From Flavivirga abyssicola (GTDB lineage: Bacteria > Bacteroidota > Bacteroidia > Flavobacteriales > Flavobacteriaceae): a stretch of 64,000 nt of DNA. A model generated the notes under the pieces. The model worked only from the letters and a program-made list of their open reading frames with translations. It did no database searches and was not told where the DNA came from. A program made the translations under genes and the position numbers. This document shows, one piece after another, positions 25,583-34,696 of this stretch (position 1 is the first letter of the stretch; the number at the start of each line of letters is the position of its first letter). The stretch covers positions 647,501 through 711,500 of the forward strand of contig NZ_CP141266.1 of NCBI RefSeq assembly GCF_030540775.2, read 5' to 3'.

Positions 25583-26227
25583 ATGCATTTTATACCTGAA
25601 GAATTAGACGATTATGTTGTTAAGCATTCTGAAAATGAACCGGAATTATTGCAACAACTAGGTAGAGAAACCTATCAAAAAATACTGCAACCGCGCATGC
25701 TTAGTGGACACTATCAAGGACGTGTATTAAGCATGATTTCTAAATTAGTGAACCCAAAAAACATTTTAGAAATAGGCACTTATACGGGTTATTCTGCATT
25801 ATGTCTGGCTGAAGGTATGCAAGCTTCTGGAGCATTACACACTATAGATATCAATGAAGAATTAGCCGATTTTCAACGAAAGTATTTTGATAAATCAAAT
25901 TATGGTCATCAAATTTTTCAACATATAGGAAATGCTTTAGAAATTATACCAACTCTGGATACAACTTTTGATTTGGTTTTTATCGATGCTGATAAAGAAA
26001 ATTACCCCAATTACTTTAATATTGTCATTGACAAACTAAATTCTGGGGGTATTATTTTATCAGATAATGTACTTTGGAGTGGTAAAATACTTGAAGACTT
26101 AAAACCTGATGACTCCTCTACAAAAGCATTATTAGAATATAATGTACTTTTAAAAAACGATAATAGGGTTGAAACTGTTGTTTTGCCTATTAGAGATGGA
26201 TTGACGATTAGTAGAAAGGTTTGCTAA
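25583..26227 (+). CDS. Class I O-methyltransferase (methyltransf_3 type)
   Basis: 214 residues. The motif ILEIGTYTGYSALCLAEG binds SAM, and DLVFIDADKENYPNYF and LSDNVLWSG carry the metal-binding acidic residues typical of cation-dependent catechol/caffeoyl-CoA O-methyltransferases. It is last in the cluster, 8 nt after ACMSD. Such genes often accompany flavobacterial kynurenine genes, but no pathway step requires it; methylation of a catechol-like intermediate is possible but unproven. Confidence 0.87.
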   Translation: MHFIPEELDDYVVKHSENEPELLQQLGRETYQKILQPRMLSGHYQGRVLSMISKLVNPKNILEIGTYTGYSALCLAEGMQASGALHTIDINEELADFQRKYFDKSNYGHQIFQHIGNALEIIPTLDTTFDLVFIDADKENYPNYFNIVIDKLNSGGIILSDNVLWSGKILEDLKPDDSSTKALLEYNVLLKNDNRVETVVLPIRDGLTISRKVC

Positions 26228-26240
26228 ATAACTTATCTGA

Positions 26241-28541
26241 TTATACAGCTAATAAAGACTTTAGCTGACCATCATTATCAGGTAATTTGCATGTTTTGCT
26301 AAGTTGAATGTTTGTTTCAATGATTTGGTAAAACTCATACGTATCAAACGGTTTATAAATAATATCGTTAAAACTAATACCATCATCATCACAATCCTTT
26401 TTTATACTATCAACATCAGATGCCGTTAGCGCTATAATAGGGATTTGAGTATCAAATTCCCTGATGTAACGAGTGGCTTCTTTACCGTTCATTATAGGCA
26501 TATTAATATCCATTAAAATAAGATCAAACTTATTGGCCTTAACGATGTTTAAAGCCTCTAAACCATTATTAACAATAACAGATTCGTAATTAGCCTTTTT
26601 CAATAAGTTTTGTGTAACTACTTGATTGATCTTATTATCTTCTACTATTAAAATCTTATACGTTTTATTTAAGGATTTTAATTCTAATTCATTTTTAGAT
26701 TTTAGTTTACTTTTTTCTACTTCGGCTTCGTCTATATTAAAAGTTATATTAAAACTAAACACGCTACCAACTCCTACTTCACTTTCTAGTTCAATTTTAC
26801 TATCAAACAACTCAACTAGTTTTTTGGTAATGGAAAGCCCTAAACCTGTTCCTTGATAGTTAATATTATTATTTTCATCCAATTGAGAGAAATTATCAAA
26901 AACAGTATCAAATTTATGCTTCGGAATACCACAACCATCATCCTCTATTTCAAAACGAATATTAACTTCATTAGTATTTACACTTATCATTTTCACCCTT
27001 AAATCAATACGTCCGTTCTCGGTAAATTTTATGCTGTTTCCAATTAAATTAATTAAAATTTGAGATAATCTTACATTATCACATTTTATGTACTCTGGTA
27101 GCCGTTGATCTATTAAAAAATTAATTTTATTATTTGTTTCTCTTAATCTGAAATCAAAAGAATCAACAATATTCTTTATTAATTTTTTTAAATTAACTGA
27201 AGTATTTTTTAATTCTATTTTTTGTGATTCAATTTTACTTACTTGTAAAATATCATTTATAAGATTTAACAGATAGTCTCCTGAGTATTTTAGTGAATTT
27301 ATAAGTTTGGCATCACTTTCTCTTAAATCGTTGTTTTCAAGAAGTAATGACGTTATACCAACAACACCATAAAGAGGTGTTCTTAGCTCATGTGTTACAT
27401 TTGATATAAATTTAGATTTTAACTCTGATGTTTTTACAGCTTCGTTTCTGGCAATTTCCAATTCCTCATTCCGGTCTTTTAATATATTAGTCAACTTTCT
27501 TTTAGAAACGTAACTTTTATAAACCGCAATTAACGATACGATAAATAGGAATAAGGCTATTGAAATAATAATATTTAAGTTTTTGACCTTATTAGTAATT
27601 TCAACTTGTTGTATTCGTTCTGTATTTGCTATTTGTGCATCCTTTTTATAATCTTCAATAAGTAATTTTGATTTTACAATTGACTTTCGTTCAGACATCA
27701 CCTTATCTGTATGAACATACACATAATCATTATACTTCTGAAGTGCTATATAAGCTTGTTCATCTAAATCTTGTTTATTTAAAGACAGGGCTATTTTTTC
27801 ATAAACATCAAGTAAAAGCGAATTATAATATTCTCTATTTTCTTTATCGCTTACTTCTAAAAATGTTAATGCTTCATTAAATTTTTTATTTGCACTGTTA
27901 AACAATTCTTTGGAAATAAAATACAATCCTTGAGTATACCTTAAATACGCATAATCATTAGCATCTGCACTATAATTATATATATTACCTTCCGCTCTTA
28001 AAAGATATATTAATGCTTTTTCAGTTAAGTCATTTTCTAAGCATATTTGACTTAAATTAATTTGAATATCAAATAAAACGTTCTGTTGCTTATCAAGATT
28101 GTTATGGTCCTTAACGTTACCCAATGAAGCATATCGTAAAGCATTCTGAAAATAAGAATTTACCTCGTAAAATGATTTTTTTCGTCTATATAATTTGCCT
28201 AAGTTTAAATATGACTTTGCTATTAAATAATTATCATCAATTTCTAATGAAGAATTAAGTGAATTAATAAATCTACTCTCAGCTGCGTCATATTCCTCTA
28301 TAGAGCTATAAATTTGCCCTTGAATAAAATTAGCTAATGCATTACCATAAATATCATTAATTAACGATGACAGTCTTTTAGATTCATTGATTGAAGATAA
28401 AGCAGGTATAATCTTATTATTATCGTAGAAACTTAAAGCATCAGAGTTTAAACTATCAATATAGAAAATCATGTGTTTATCGTCTTGAGAGAAAGACAGA
28501 TTGATAGCACAAAGAAAACATACAAGTAGGCTTGTTTTCAT
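26241..28541 (-). CDS. TPR-containing hybrid histidine kinase with C-terminal receiver
   Basis: 766 residues. Order: signal peptide (to about residue 18), TPR region, transmembrane helix near residues 325-345, HisKA with H384 in THELRTPLYGV, HATPase_c (INLIGNSIKFTENG, DDGCGIP, GTGLGLSI) and a receiver domain with D678 in LMDINMPIM. There is no output domain. The architecture and kinase motifs match the protein at 2595-4832, so the two are paralogues. It is convergent with the kynurenine cluster with only 13 nt between the stops. The signal sensed is unknown. Confidence 0.9.
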   Translation of the reverse strand: MKTSLLVCFLCAINLSFSQDDKHMIFYIDSLNSDALSFYDNNKIIPALSSINESKRLSSLINDIYGNALANFIQGQIYSSIEEYDAAESRFINSLNSSLEIDDNYLIAKSYLNLGKLYRRKKSFYEVNSYFQNALRYASLGNVKDHNNLDKQQNVLFDIQINLSQICLENDLTEKALIYLLRAEGNIYNYSADANDYAYLRYTQGLYFISKELFNSANKKFNEALTFLEVSDKENREYYNSLLLDVYEKIALSLNKQDLDEQAYIALQKYNDYVYVHTDKVMSERKSIVKSKLLIEDYKKDAQIANTERIQQVEITNKVKNLNIIISIALFLFIVSLIAVYKSYVSKRKLTNILKDRNEELEIARNEAVKTSELKSKFISNVTHELRTPLYGVVGITSLLLENNDLRESDAKLINSLKYSGDYLLNLINDILQVSKIESQKIELKNTSVNLKKLIKNIVDSFDFRLRETNNKINFLIDQRLPEYIKCDNVRLSQILINLIGNSIKFTENGRIDLRVKMISVNTNEVNIRFEIEDDGCGIPKHKFDTVFDNFSQLDENNNINYQGTGLGLSITKKLVELFDSKIELESEVGVGSVFSFNITFNIDEAEVEKSKLKSKNELELKSLNKTYKILIVEDNKINQVVTQNLLKKANYESVIVNNGLEALNIVKANKFDLILMDINMPIMNGKEATRYIREFDTQIPIIALTASDVDSIKKDCDDDGISFNDIIYKPFDTYEFYQIIETNIQLSKTCKLPDNDGQLKSLLAV

Positions 28542-28672
28542 TTTGGTTAGTATTTAAGGTTAGATTTGGATTTGCAATATATTTTTATCTTTAATAGAAA
28601 ATAAAAATACTCGTTGAAAACATTATTAAAACGTTAACGGTAAAATAGTCGACATAAAAACCTACAAAAATA

Positions 28673-28960
28673 TTAAAATTTACGTTTTACTGAGCCTGTA
28701 AAATCATCTAAATCATCTTTAACTTTGTTAAGTTCTTTCTTAACATCGTCTGTAATACTTGTGTCAAGACCATTCTTTTCCGCAGTTTTAGTAATCTCAT
28801 GCTTAATATCATTAGTAGCATCTTTGAGAGTACGCATTCCTTTTCCTAATCCACGGGCAATTTCCGGTAATTTATCTGCACCAAAGACCATGATAACAAT
28901 AAATAGGATAAATGCTATTTCTGCACCACTGATAAATAAAAATGTAGCTTGTTGTATCAC
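28673..28960 (-). CDS. tatA: Twin-arginine translocase TatA/E-type subunit
   Basis: 95 residues. A single N-terminal transmembrane helix (ISGAEIAFILFIVIMVFGADK) is followed by the amphipathic helix LPEIARGLGKGMRTLKDA and a charged tail. The FG hinge and the absence of the TatB proline pattern favour TatA/E. The start codon is GTG at 28960, because an in-frame TAG lies upstream and no other start is available. A TATATTTG box ends only 4 nt before the GTG, so the transcript may be nearly leaderless. Confidence 0.88.
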   Translation of the reverse strand: MIQQATFLFISGAEIAFILFIVIMVFGADKLPEIARGLGKGMRTLKDATNDIKHEITKTAEKNGLDTSITDDVKKELNKVKDDLDDFTGSVKRKF

Positions 28961-28964
28961 AACG

Positions 28965-28972
28965 CAAATATA
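28965..28972 (-). promoter_or_regulatory. -7 box abutting the tatA start
   Basis: On the minus strand TATATTTG is followed by CGTT and then the GTG start. A start site at the usual distance would coincide with the initiation codon. Confidence 0.45.
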
Positions 28973-28995
28973 CTAAGTTGTTTTGTTAGAATAAA

Positions 28996-29022
28996 AAAAA
29001 GCCGATTGTAAAAATCGGCTTT
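28996..29022 (-). terminator. Terminator after the M1 peptidase gene
   Basis: On the minus strand, GCCGATT and AATCGGC pair around a 5-nt loop and a long T-run follows, 18 nt after the peptidase stop. It insulates tatA from the upstream operon. Confidence 0.85.
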
Positions 29023-29039
29023 TAACTTAAATATTTTTT

Positions 29040-31313
29040 TTATCCTTTAACCTTGTCTTTAAATTGGTCAAAATCACTTTGTTCTACTTTTTTAGGCCAT
29101 GAATTATTTGAAAGATCTACATCGGCAGTTTCTAAATCGGGATCTACCACTATATTCGTTATAGCCTTTTGAGTTCTAAGAACCTTCTTTACTTCATGTT
29201 CATTATACCTCCATATCTGCGCTGGATATGTTTTTCTCTCTTTAGTACCGTCGGCATAGGTTAATTCTAAAATTATTGGCATTACCAATCCTCCAGGTTT
29301 TTCAAAAGTAACTTCGTAAAAATATTTTGGAGCTTCTGCATCAGTCATCTGTGCTTTCTTTTCTTCATCACTTAAACTATTCAAATAATCATTTATAGCA
29401 GTAAAATCTGAAACATTCTTAGCATTTTCGGGAACCTTTCCTTCTTCCGCTTCTGCATAATAAACTAACTTACCTTTATAATCATCAAGATTTAAATTAT
29501 TCAGTTTGGCGGCTTCTTTGGCTTTATCAGTTGGCTTATCTGTTAAATAATAACTCTTAACTTGCTTAACACCTATGTCTGTATAATCTGTAGTATAGAA
29601 CCATCCTCTCCAAAACCAATCTAAATCCATTGCAGATGCGTCTTCCATGGTTCTAAAGAAATCTGCAGGCGTTGGGTGTTTAAACATCCATCTTTTAGAA
29701 TAGGTTCTAAAAGCATAATCAAATAGCTCTGGCCCCATAATGGTATGTCTTAGCATATATAACCCAGCTGCAGGTTTAGCATAAGCATTAGGCCCAAATT
29801 GATGCACATAATCTCCTTGAGACATAATAGGGGAAATATAACTTTGATCTCCTCCCATATACGTCACCATATCCTTAGGTAGGTTGCCTGTAAAAAAGTT
29901 AGGATCATAATCTAATTCTGCTAATGTTTCTACAAACGAGTTTAAACCTTCATCCATCCATGTCCATTGTCGCTCATCACTATTCACGATCATTGGAAAA
30001 AAATTATGACCAACTTCATGAGTAATTACACCTATCATACCTCTTTTAAGTCTTTCTGAATAAGTTCCATCAGGGTTTGGTCTCCCATAGTTAAAACAAA
30101 TCATGGGGTACTCCATTCCCATTTGTGCATGTACAGAAACGGCTTTATTATATGGGTAATCAAAAGTTAGCTTAGAATATTCTTCTAATGTGTTGGCAAC
30201 AACTCTTGTTGAGTGTTCTTCCCAAAGTGGGTTTCCTTCTTTAGAATATAATGAAATGGCCATTACAGATCTTCCATTTATATCTACAGCCATAGCATCC
30301 CATAAAAACTTTCTCGACGTTGCAAAAGCAAAATCTCTTACGTTCTTTGCTCTAAAGTGCCATGTCTTAGTTTTTGTACTTCTTACTTTTTCAGCCTTTT
30401 CGGCCTCTTCTTGCGTAACAATAAAAACAGGATCTTTAAATGATTTTTTAGCCTGTTCAAAACGCTTTAGCTGCTGTTTTGTCAAAACATCCTTTTCATT
30501 CTGCAATACTCCTGTCGCCTCTAATTTATGATCAGCTGGAACTGTTAATTTAACATCGAAATCTCCAAACTCTAAAGCAAACTCACTGCGTCCCCAGAAC
30601 TGCATATTTTGCCAACCTTCAACATTATCATAAACGCAAAGTCTTGGATAGAATTGAGCAATTACATAGGTATTATTTCCATCAGGGAATGCTTCATATC
30701 CAGATCGTCCACCTTCTATAATGTGGTTATTTACATTATACCACCATTTTATTTGAAACTTAAATGTATCTCCAGGCGCTAATGCTTTTGGTAAATTAAT
30801 TCGCATCATTGTTCGGTTTATCATAAAAGATAAATCTGAACCATCTGAGTTTTTTACTTCCTCAATATTAAAACCTCCATCAAAACGTTTTTTTAAATTT
30901 GCTTTAGCAAAACTAACAGGCCCATTAAAAGCACCATTAAAGTTATCTGATTTTACATCTGGAGTTTTGGAATCTTTAGCTCTCATATTTTGGTCAAGCT
31001 GTATCCATAAATACTCTAAATAGTCTTTGGAATTGTTATGATAGGTTATTTTTTCGTTCCCAAAAATCTGATTTTTAGATTCATCTAAACGAATATCCAT
31101 TATATAATCTACTTTCTGTTGTGTATATTCGTGACCAGGTGCACCAGAAGCTGTTCTAGTATTACTTGGTGTAGGCAACACATCTTTCATTTGCCTAAAT
31201 TTATTCTGATCTGTATGACCTTGAGGTTTTACTTTTTCTTGATTTTGTGCAAAAATGCTAGTAGAAATAAAAACCACTGAAAGGAAATAATACTTAAGTT
31301 TTTTCATTATCAA
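29040..31313 (-). CDS. M1-family zinc metallopeptidase, exported
   Basis: 757 residues with an N-terminal signal peptide. The gluzincin signature is H432-EVG-H436 in ITHEVGHNFFP, with the third zinc ligand E455 in MDEGLNSF exactly 19 residues on. The upstream exopeptidase region is MGMEYPMICF rather than a strict GAMEN, which is common in the Bacteroidota branch. It is probably a periplasmic or surface aminopeptidase. It is the last gene of a leftward run that includes DUF6702 and three carboxypeptidase-regulatory-like paralogues. The methionine two codons into the frame (MKKLKYYFLS) may be the real start. Confidence 0.92.
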   Translation of the reverse strand: MIMKKLKYYFLSVVFISTSIFAQNQEKVKPQGHTDQNKFRQMKDVLPTPSNTRTASGAPGHEYTQQKVDYIMDIRLDESKNQIFGNEKITYHNNSKDYLEYLWIQLDQNMRAKDSKTPDVKSDNFNGAFNGPVSFAKANLKKRFDGGFNIEEVKNSDGSDLSFMINRTMMRINLPKALAPGDTFKFQIKWWYNVNNHIIEGGRSGYEAFPDGNNTYVIAQFYPRLCVYDNVEGWQNMQFWGRSEFALEFGDFDVKLTVPADHKLEATGVLQNEKDVLTKQQLKRFEQAKKSFKDPVFIVTQEEAEKAEKVRSTKTKTWHFRAKNVRDFAFATSRKFLWDAMAVDINGRSVMAISLYSKEGNPLWEEHSTRVVANTLEEYSKLTFDYPYNKAVSVHAQMGMEYPMICFNYGRPNPDGTYSERLKRGMIGVITHEVGHNFFPMIVNSDERQWTWMDEGLNSFVETLAELDYDPNFFTGNLPKDMVTYMGGDQSYISPIMSQGDYVHQFGPNAYAKPAAGLYMLRHTIMGPELFDYAFRTYSKRWMFKHPTPADFFRTMEDASAMDLDWFWRGWFYTTDYTDIGVKQVKSYYLTDKPTDKAKEAAKLNNLNLDDYKGKLVYYAEAEEGKVPENAKNVSDFTAINDYLNSLSDEEKKAQMTDAEAPKYFYEVTFEKPGGLVMPIILELTYADGTKERKTYPAQIWRYNEHEVKKVLRTQKAITNIVVDPDLETADVDLSNNSWPKKVEQSDFDQFKDKVKG

Positions 31314-31418
31314 TTTTTATATTTTTTTTAAAAAATCGTGCGTTTAGGCGATAATAATTCGTTTATTATTACAAAAAACGTTCGAAAATAATTAATTCGG
31401 AAAGGTTTTAACTTATTT

Positions 31419-31922
31419 TTAATTAAACTTTAACAGTGCATTATCCTTTTTAGGAGTAAGTATAAAACTTTTTTGTTTGGAGTTTATTTTTGTTTTTATA
31501 ATGTTCTGCTGATCTTCAAATAAATCGAATAATGTTTTGTTACTAATTTCAAAAGACTCAATATGTGTAACACCTTCTATTTCTAAATAGCAACGTATAA
31601 TATCCTGGTCGTATTCTTTACCTATAAAAATAAGATTGGCTTCTTTATTATTAATCTTAATTTTTATGCTTTCATTTAGGTATTTTTCTATATAAATATC
31701 GATAGTTTTTGGTTCGTCCTTAATTGCTAAAGTAATAGACTTGTCATAACGATTACGTAACAGGCTTTCATAATCGTCAATAAAAACCCTGGTAATTATT
31801 TGTACAGATTGTTTCTCTTTAATGAAATCAATTTGAGTCACACTTACATAATATTTGTGTAAGCTAGCAAATGCAAATAGCGGTATGATTAAAAAAAACA
31901 AGAAAGGCTTAATAAACTTCAT
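31419..31922 (-). CDS. DUF6702 family protein
   Basis: 167 residues with a signal peptide (FLFFLIIPLFAFAS). The mature start HKYYVSVTQIDFIKEKQSVQIITRVFIDDYE is the conserved core of this Bacteroidota family (given here as recognised, in overlapping pieces: HKYYVSVTQID, QSVQIITRVFIDD). It is a predicted periplasmic beta-rich protein. Members usually lie directly upstream of an M1 peptidase, as here. Function unknown. Confidence 0.8.
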   Translation of the reverse strand: MKFIKPFLFFLIIPLFAFASLHKYYVSVTQIDFIKEKQSVQIITRVFIDDYESLLRNRYDKSITLAIKDEPKTIDIYIEKYLNESIKIKINNKEANLIFIGKEYDQDIIRCYLEIEGVTHIESFEISNKTLFDLFEDQQNIIKTKINSKQKSFILTPKKDNALLKFN

Positions 31923-31988
31923 CTATATATTTTTTGCTAAAGTAATTATTTTGATGTTTCATTAGCTTACGCATGTTATTTTTTCAAT

Positions 31989-32011
31989 GAACTCATCTTG
32001 ACTTTTTCTAT
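31989..32011 (+). repeat. Solo end of the MITE-like element
   Basis: GAACTCATCTTGACTTTTT followed by CTAT is nearly identical to the right-end sequence of copy 2. No partner arm lies within 200 bp on either side, so this is a truncated remnant in the DUF6702 upstream region. Confidence 0.6.
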
Positions 32012-32063
32012 AACCGTGAGTATAATTTTATAATACATGTTTCAAAAAGCATTCCAAAAAGGC

Positions 32064-32861
32064 TTAGTCCTTATTTATCTCTAAATTTTTCAGATACTGT
32101 TTATACTTATGCCTTAAAAAGATTAATATCTCAAAATCGGTTTTCTTTTTACAGTTTTTAACAAAATTTTCATCGTCTGCACAGAAATAGAAAAAGTCTC
32201 TTCTTAAATCTTCATCTAACGGATTGGAAGCGAAAAAATCCTTGGACAACCTTACTTTTACAGTATTCATTAGTGCTTCTTTTGTTTCAATATTCACGCG
32301 TTTTTTCAGCATTTTAGTTCTTCCTGAAATACCGTTTAATATGGGGTTTAAAGGCACACCTCCTCCTAATAGCCCTAGTAACATTTCTGGTTTAAATTCA
32401 CCGGCTTCACTTAAACGGCGTTCACTTTGCGTGGCTATTCTCCCTGTGTAACCCGGTATTCCTACATCAAAAAAATTTATAGGCGGGTCTCCTTCTACAT
32501 TAGCTATATCTTTAAGCAAATTTCCTGTTAAAACCTTACCTACTATAACCTCATCAAGTTCATTAATATGCTCATCTAATGTCACCAGAATTGTTTTATC
32601 AGAAATATGATCTTTAGATATAACTATTTCTTTTAATTTATGTTGAATTGATGAAAACACCAACGAATCATTCAAAGCAACATTAATTACAAACTCACCT
32701 TTTTTATTCGTTATGGTGAAAACTTGAGATGTTTTATTAATTACATGAATATTCTCAATTCCAGATTTGCTTTTAATTTTTCCTAATATTTTAATTGATT
32801 GCGAGGACATTGTTTGAAAAGAAAACAAAATAAAGCCCATTACAAAACTAGTTTTTAACAT
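32064..32861 (-). CDS. Carboxypeptidase-regulatory-like domain protein, paralogue 1
   Basis: 265 residues. A signal peptide is followed by a ~75-residue beta-sandwich (KILGKIKSKSGIENIHVINKT and TITNKKGEFVINV, in overlapping pieces) and then a conserved VIVGKVLTGNLLKDI hinge and a helical C-terminus. It differs from its two neighbours by a glycine/proline-rich central region (LLGLLGGGVPLNPILNG). It starts 1 nt after the stop of paralogue 2. The family is common in flavobacterial envelopes without an assigned function. Confidence 0.8.
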   Translation of the reverse strand: MLKTSFVMGFILFSFQTMSSQSIKILGKIKSKSGIENIHVINKTSQVFTITNKKGEFVINVALNDSLVFSSIQHKLKEIVISKDHISDKTILVTLDEHINELDEVIVGKVLTGNLLKDIANVEGDPPINFFDVGIPGYTGRIATQSERRLSEAGEFKPEMLLGLLGGGVPLNPILNGISGRTKMLKKRVNIETKEALMNTVKVRLSKDFFASNPLDEDLRRDFFYFCADDENFVKNCKKKTDFEILIFLRHKYKQYLKNLEINKD

Positions 32862-32862
32862 C

Positions 32863-33666
32863 TTAGCGCTTTAAAAACAATTTACTTTGCTTTACTAAAA
32901 ACTCAATAAGATGTATTTCATTTTCACTCTTAAAGAGTTTTGGTTCTATGCCTTTCTCATTTACAAAGGCAACGAAAGCTGCTATATCTTCCACTGGTAT
33001 ACTTAAGGTTTCGCTTAAATATTTATGATTGTAAACCTCCAATAAATCTTTAGGTTCTGGTTCTGGTTTTTCTTCTTCTTTTCCTTTAAATAAGTTTTGT
33101 GTGAGAGGTAATTTTTTTTTAAACAATAATTTAAAAATTTTCCCGACATCAGGAAGATAATCGCGCGCTTCTGGATTGATTACAGACTTTAAATGATTCC
33201 CAACAACCGCATTATCAAATGCCTTAACATCATTATATTCAAAAGCACCGTTCATATTCCCCATATTAATACGTATGGGGTCAACAGTCTTAACATGACT
33301 CACATCTGCCAATATATTTCCTGTAAGACCTGACGAAAGTACAACAGCATCTAATTGGTTAACTTGCTCAACCAATTGTATTTTTAACTGTTTTGCTTTA
33401 ACAACATCAGCATCTACTGTAATAGAAACCGTTTGAAATTGCAATGCTGAAATTTCAATAACATCTTGTAATGCCACTTCAATAACAAATTCTCCCTTCT
33501 CATTAGTAATAGTGCCTTTACTTGATGATGTGTTGAAGATGGTAACTGCTTCTAAATCATTAGTAGCAGAAAGCAGTACGCCTTTTATTTTTGTTCTGTT
33601 AATGGATTGACCGCTTAGGTTAAGTGATAAAAAAATAAATACAGATGATGTTAATGCTCGCTTCAA
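32863..33666 (-). CDS. Carboxypeptidase-regulatory-like domain protein, paralogue 2
   Basis: 267 residues with a signal peptide (to about residue 19). The domain reads KGVLLSATNDLEAVTIFNTSS and GTITNEKGEFVIEVAL, followed by VVLSSGLTGNILADV. The C-terminus is charged and helical. Its first 120 residues are clearly homologous to both neighbours, so the three arose by tandem duplication. Confidence 0.82.
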   Translation of the reverse strand: MKRALTSSVFIFLSLNLSGQSINRTKIKGVLLSATNDLEAVTIFNTSSSKGTITNEKGEFVIEVALQDVIEISALQFQTVSITVDADVVKAKQLKIQLVEQVNQLDAVVLSSGLTGNILADVSHVKTVDPIRINMGNMNGAFEYNDVKAFDNAVVGNHLKSVINPEARDYLPDVGKIFKLLFKKKLPLTQNLFKGKEEEKPEPEPKDLLEVYNHKYLSETLSIPVEDIAAFVAFVNEKGIEPKLFKSENEIHLIEFLVKQSKLFLKR

Positions 33667-33766
33667 GATGATGAAATTAAAGTATAAAGAACGCCTTTCA
33701 ATTCTTAAATAAATTTAAAAACCGTTCTAAACTTTTGTTAAAACACAACTTAAAACTTGAAGAGGT

Positions 33767-34573
33767 TTATGGTGTTTTCTTATTCAAACCTAAAAACTCA
33801 ATACTTTTTTGGTTCAACAATTCAAGAAATTCCATTTCTTTTCCATAATTAAGCAAGGAAAAATCAAAACCCTTACGTTCAACAAACCTTATAAACTCTT
33901 CTACTCGATGGTTTGGAATATTAAAATTATCGACTAAAAATTCAGATCCAAAATAGTACTTTATTGATTCCACAGGAACATCGGGAATACCAGATTCTTT
34001 TTTATCAGGAACCTCAGATCTAAATAAAGGCAATAATAATTGATCAACCACATTTACTATATTAAGTCCGTTAACCATGGCTAAGTGTTCTGTATTTGCA
34101 ATGTTTTTAGTTTTGGACTTGTAATCATCCCTAAAATCAAAATCCTCTTTATGTTTAATTCCAAAATATAAAGCATCTAACTTGGGCTGAAAAAAATTGG
34201 TATTCTGTATATCTGTATTTATATTTCCTGATAGTGTGTTTGATGGGACTACAATCTCCTCTAGTTCATAAATTTCTTCAATTAAAAAAAGCTTCATTCT
34301 TTTAGACTTAATAATCGCTTCATTAACTTTAAAACTAAGATTTTGGTATTGTAATGCACTTACCTCAATTAAATCGTCTAACGCTACACGTAAATTAAAT
34401 TCGCCATTCTCATCAGTAATGACACCTTTATTTGATGATACATTATAAATGGTAATACCAGAAATATCATTGCTTTCAACAATTATCTTTCCGCTAACCT
34501 TAACACGCTTAGCATTTTGAGATGTCATATGCATTGTAGACAATAATGCAAAAAGGAAAATGGCTTTTTTCAT
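33767..34573 (-). CDS. Carboxypeptidase-regulatory-like domain protein, paralogue 3
   Basis: 268 residues from ATG 34573, which gives a clean signal peptide MKKAIFLFALLSTMHMTSQ. The frame can be extended to 34648, but this would place 25 hydrophilic residues before the signal. The core is VKVSGKIIVESNDISGITIYN, GVITDENGEFNLRVAL and IVVPSNTLSGNINTDI. It is the first gene of the leftward run to the M1 peptidase and is divergent from pepE. Confidence 0.8.
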   Translation of the reverse strand: MKKAIFLFALLSTMHMTSQNAKRVKVSGKIIVESNDISGITIYNVSSNKGVITDENGEFNLRVALDDLIEVSALQYQNLSFKVNEAIIKSKRMKLFLIEEIYELEEIVVPSNTLSGNINTDIQNTNFFQPKLDALYFGIKHKEDFDFRDDYKSKTKNIANTEHLAMVNGLNIVNVVDQLLLPLFRSEVPDKKESGIPDVPVESIKYYFGSEFLVDNFNIPNHRVEEFIRFVERKGFDFSLLNYGKEMEFLELLNQKSIEFLGLNKKTP

Positions 34574-34696
34574 ATTATTTTTTATTGAAATTAATACTTT
34601 TATTAGACTTTTCAATACTTGAACCCATAAAAATTTCTTATACATCATATTAATTTTCGTTTTATAATATTAGTTTTACCATGAAAAATATTTATT

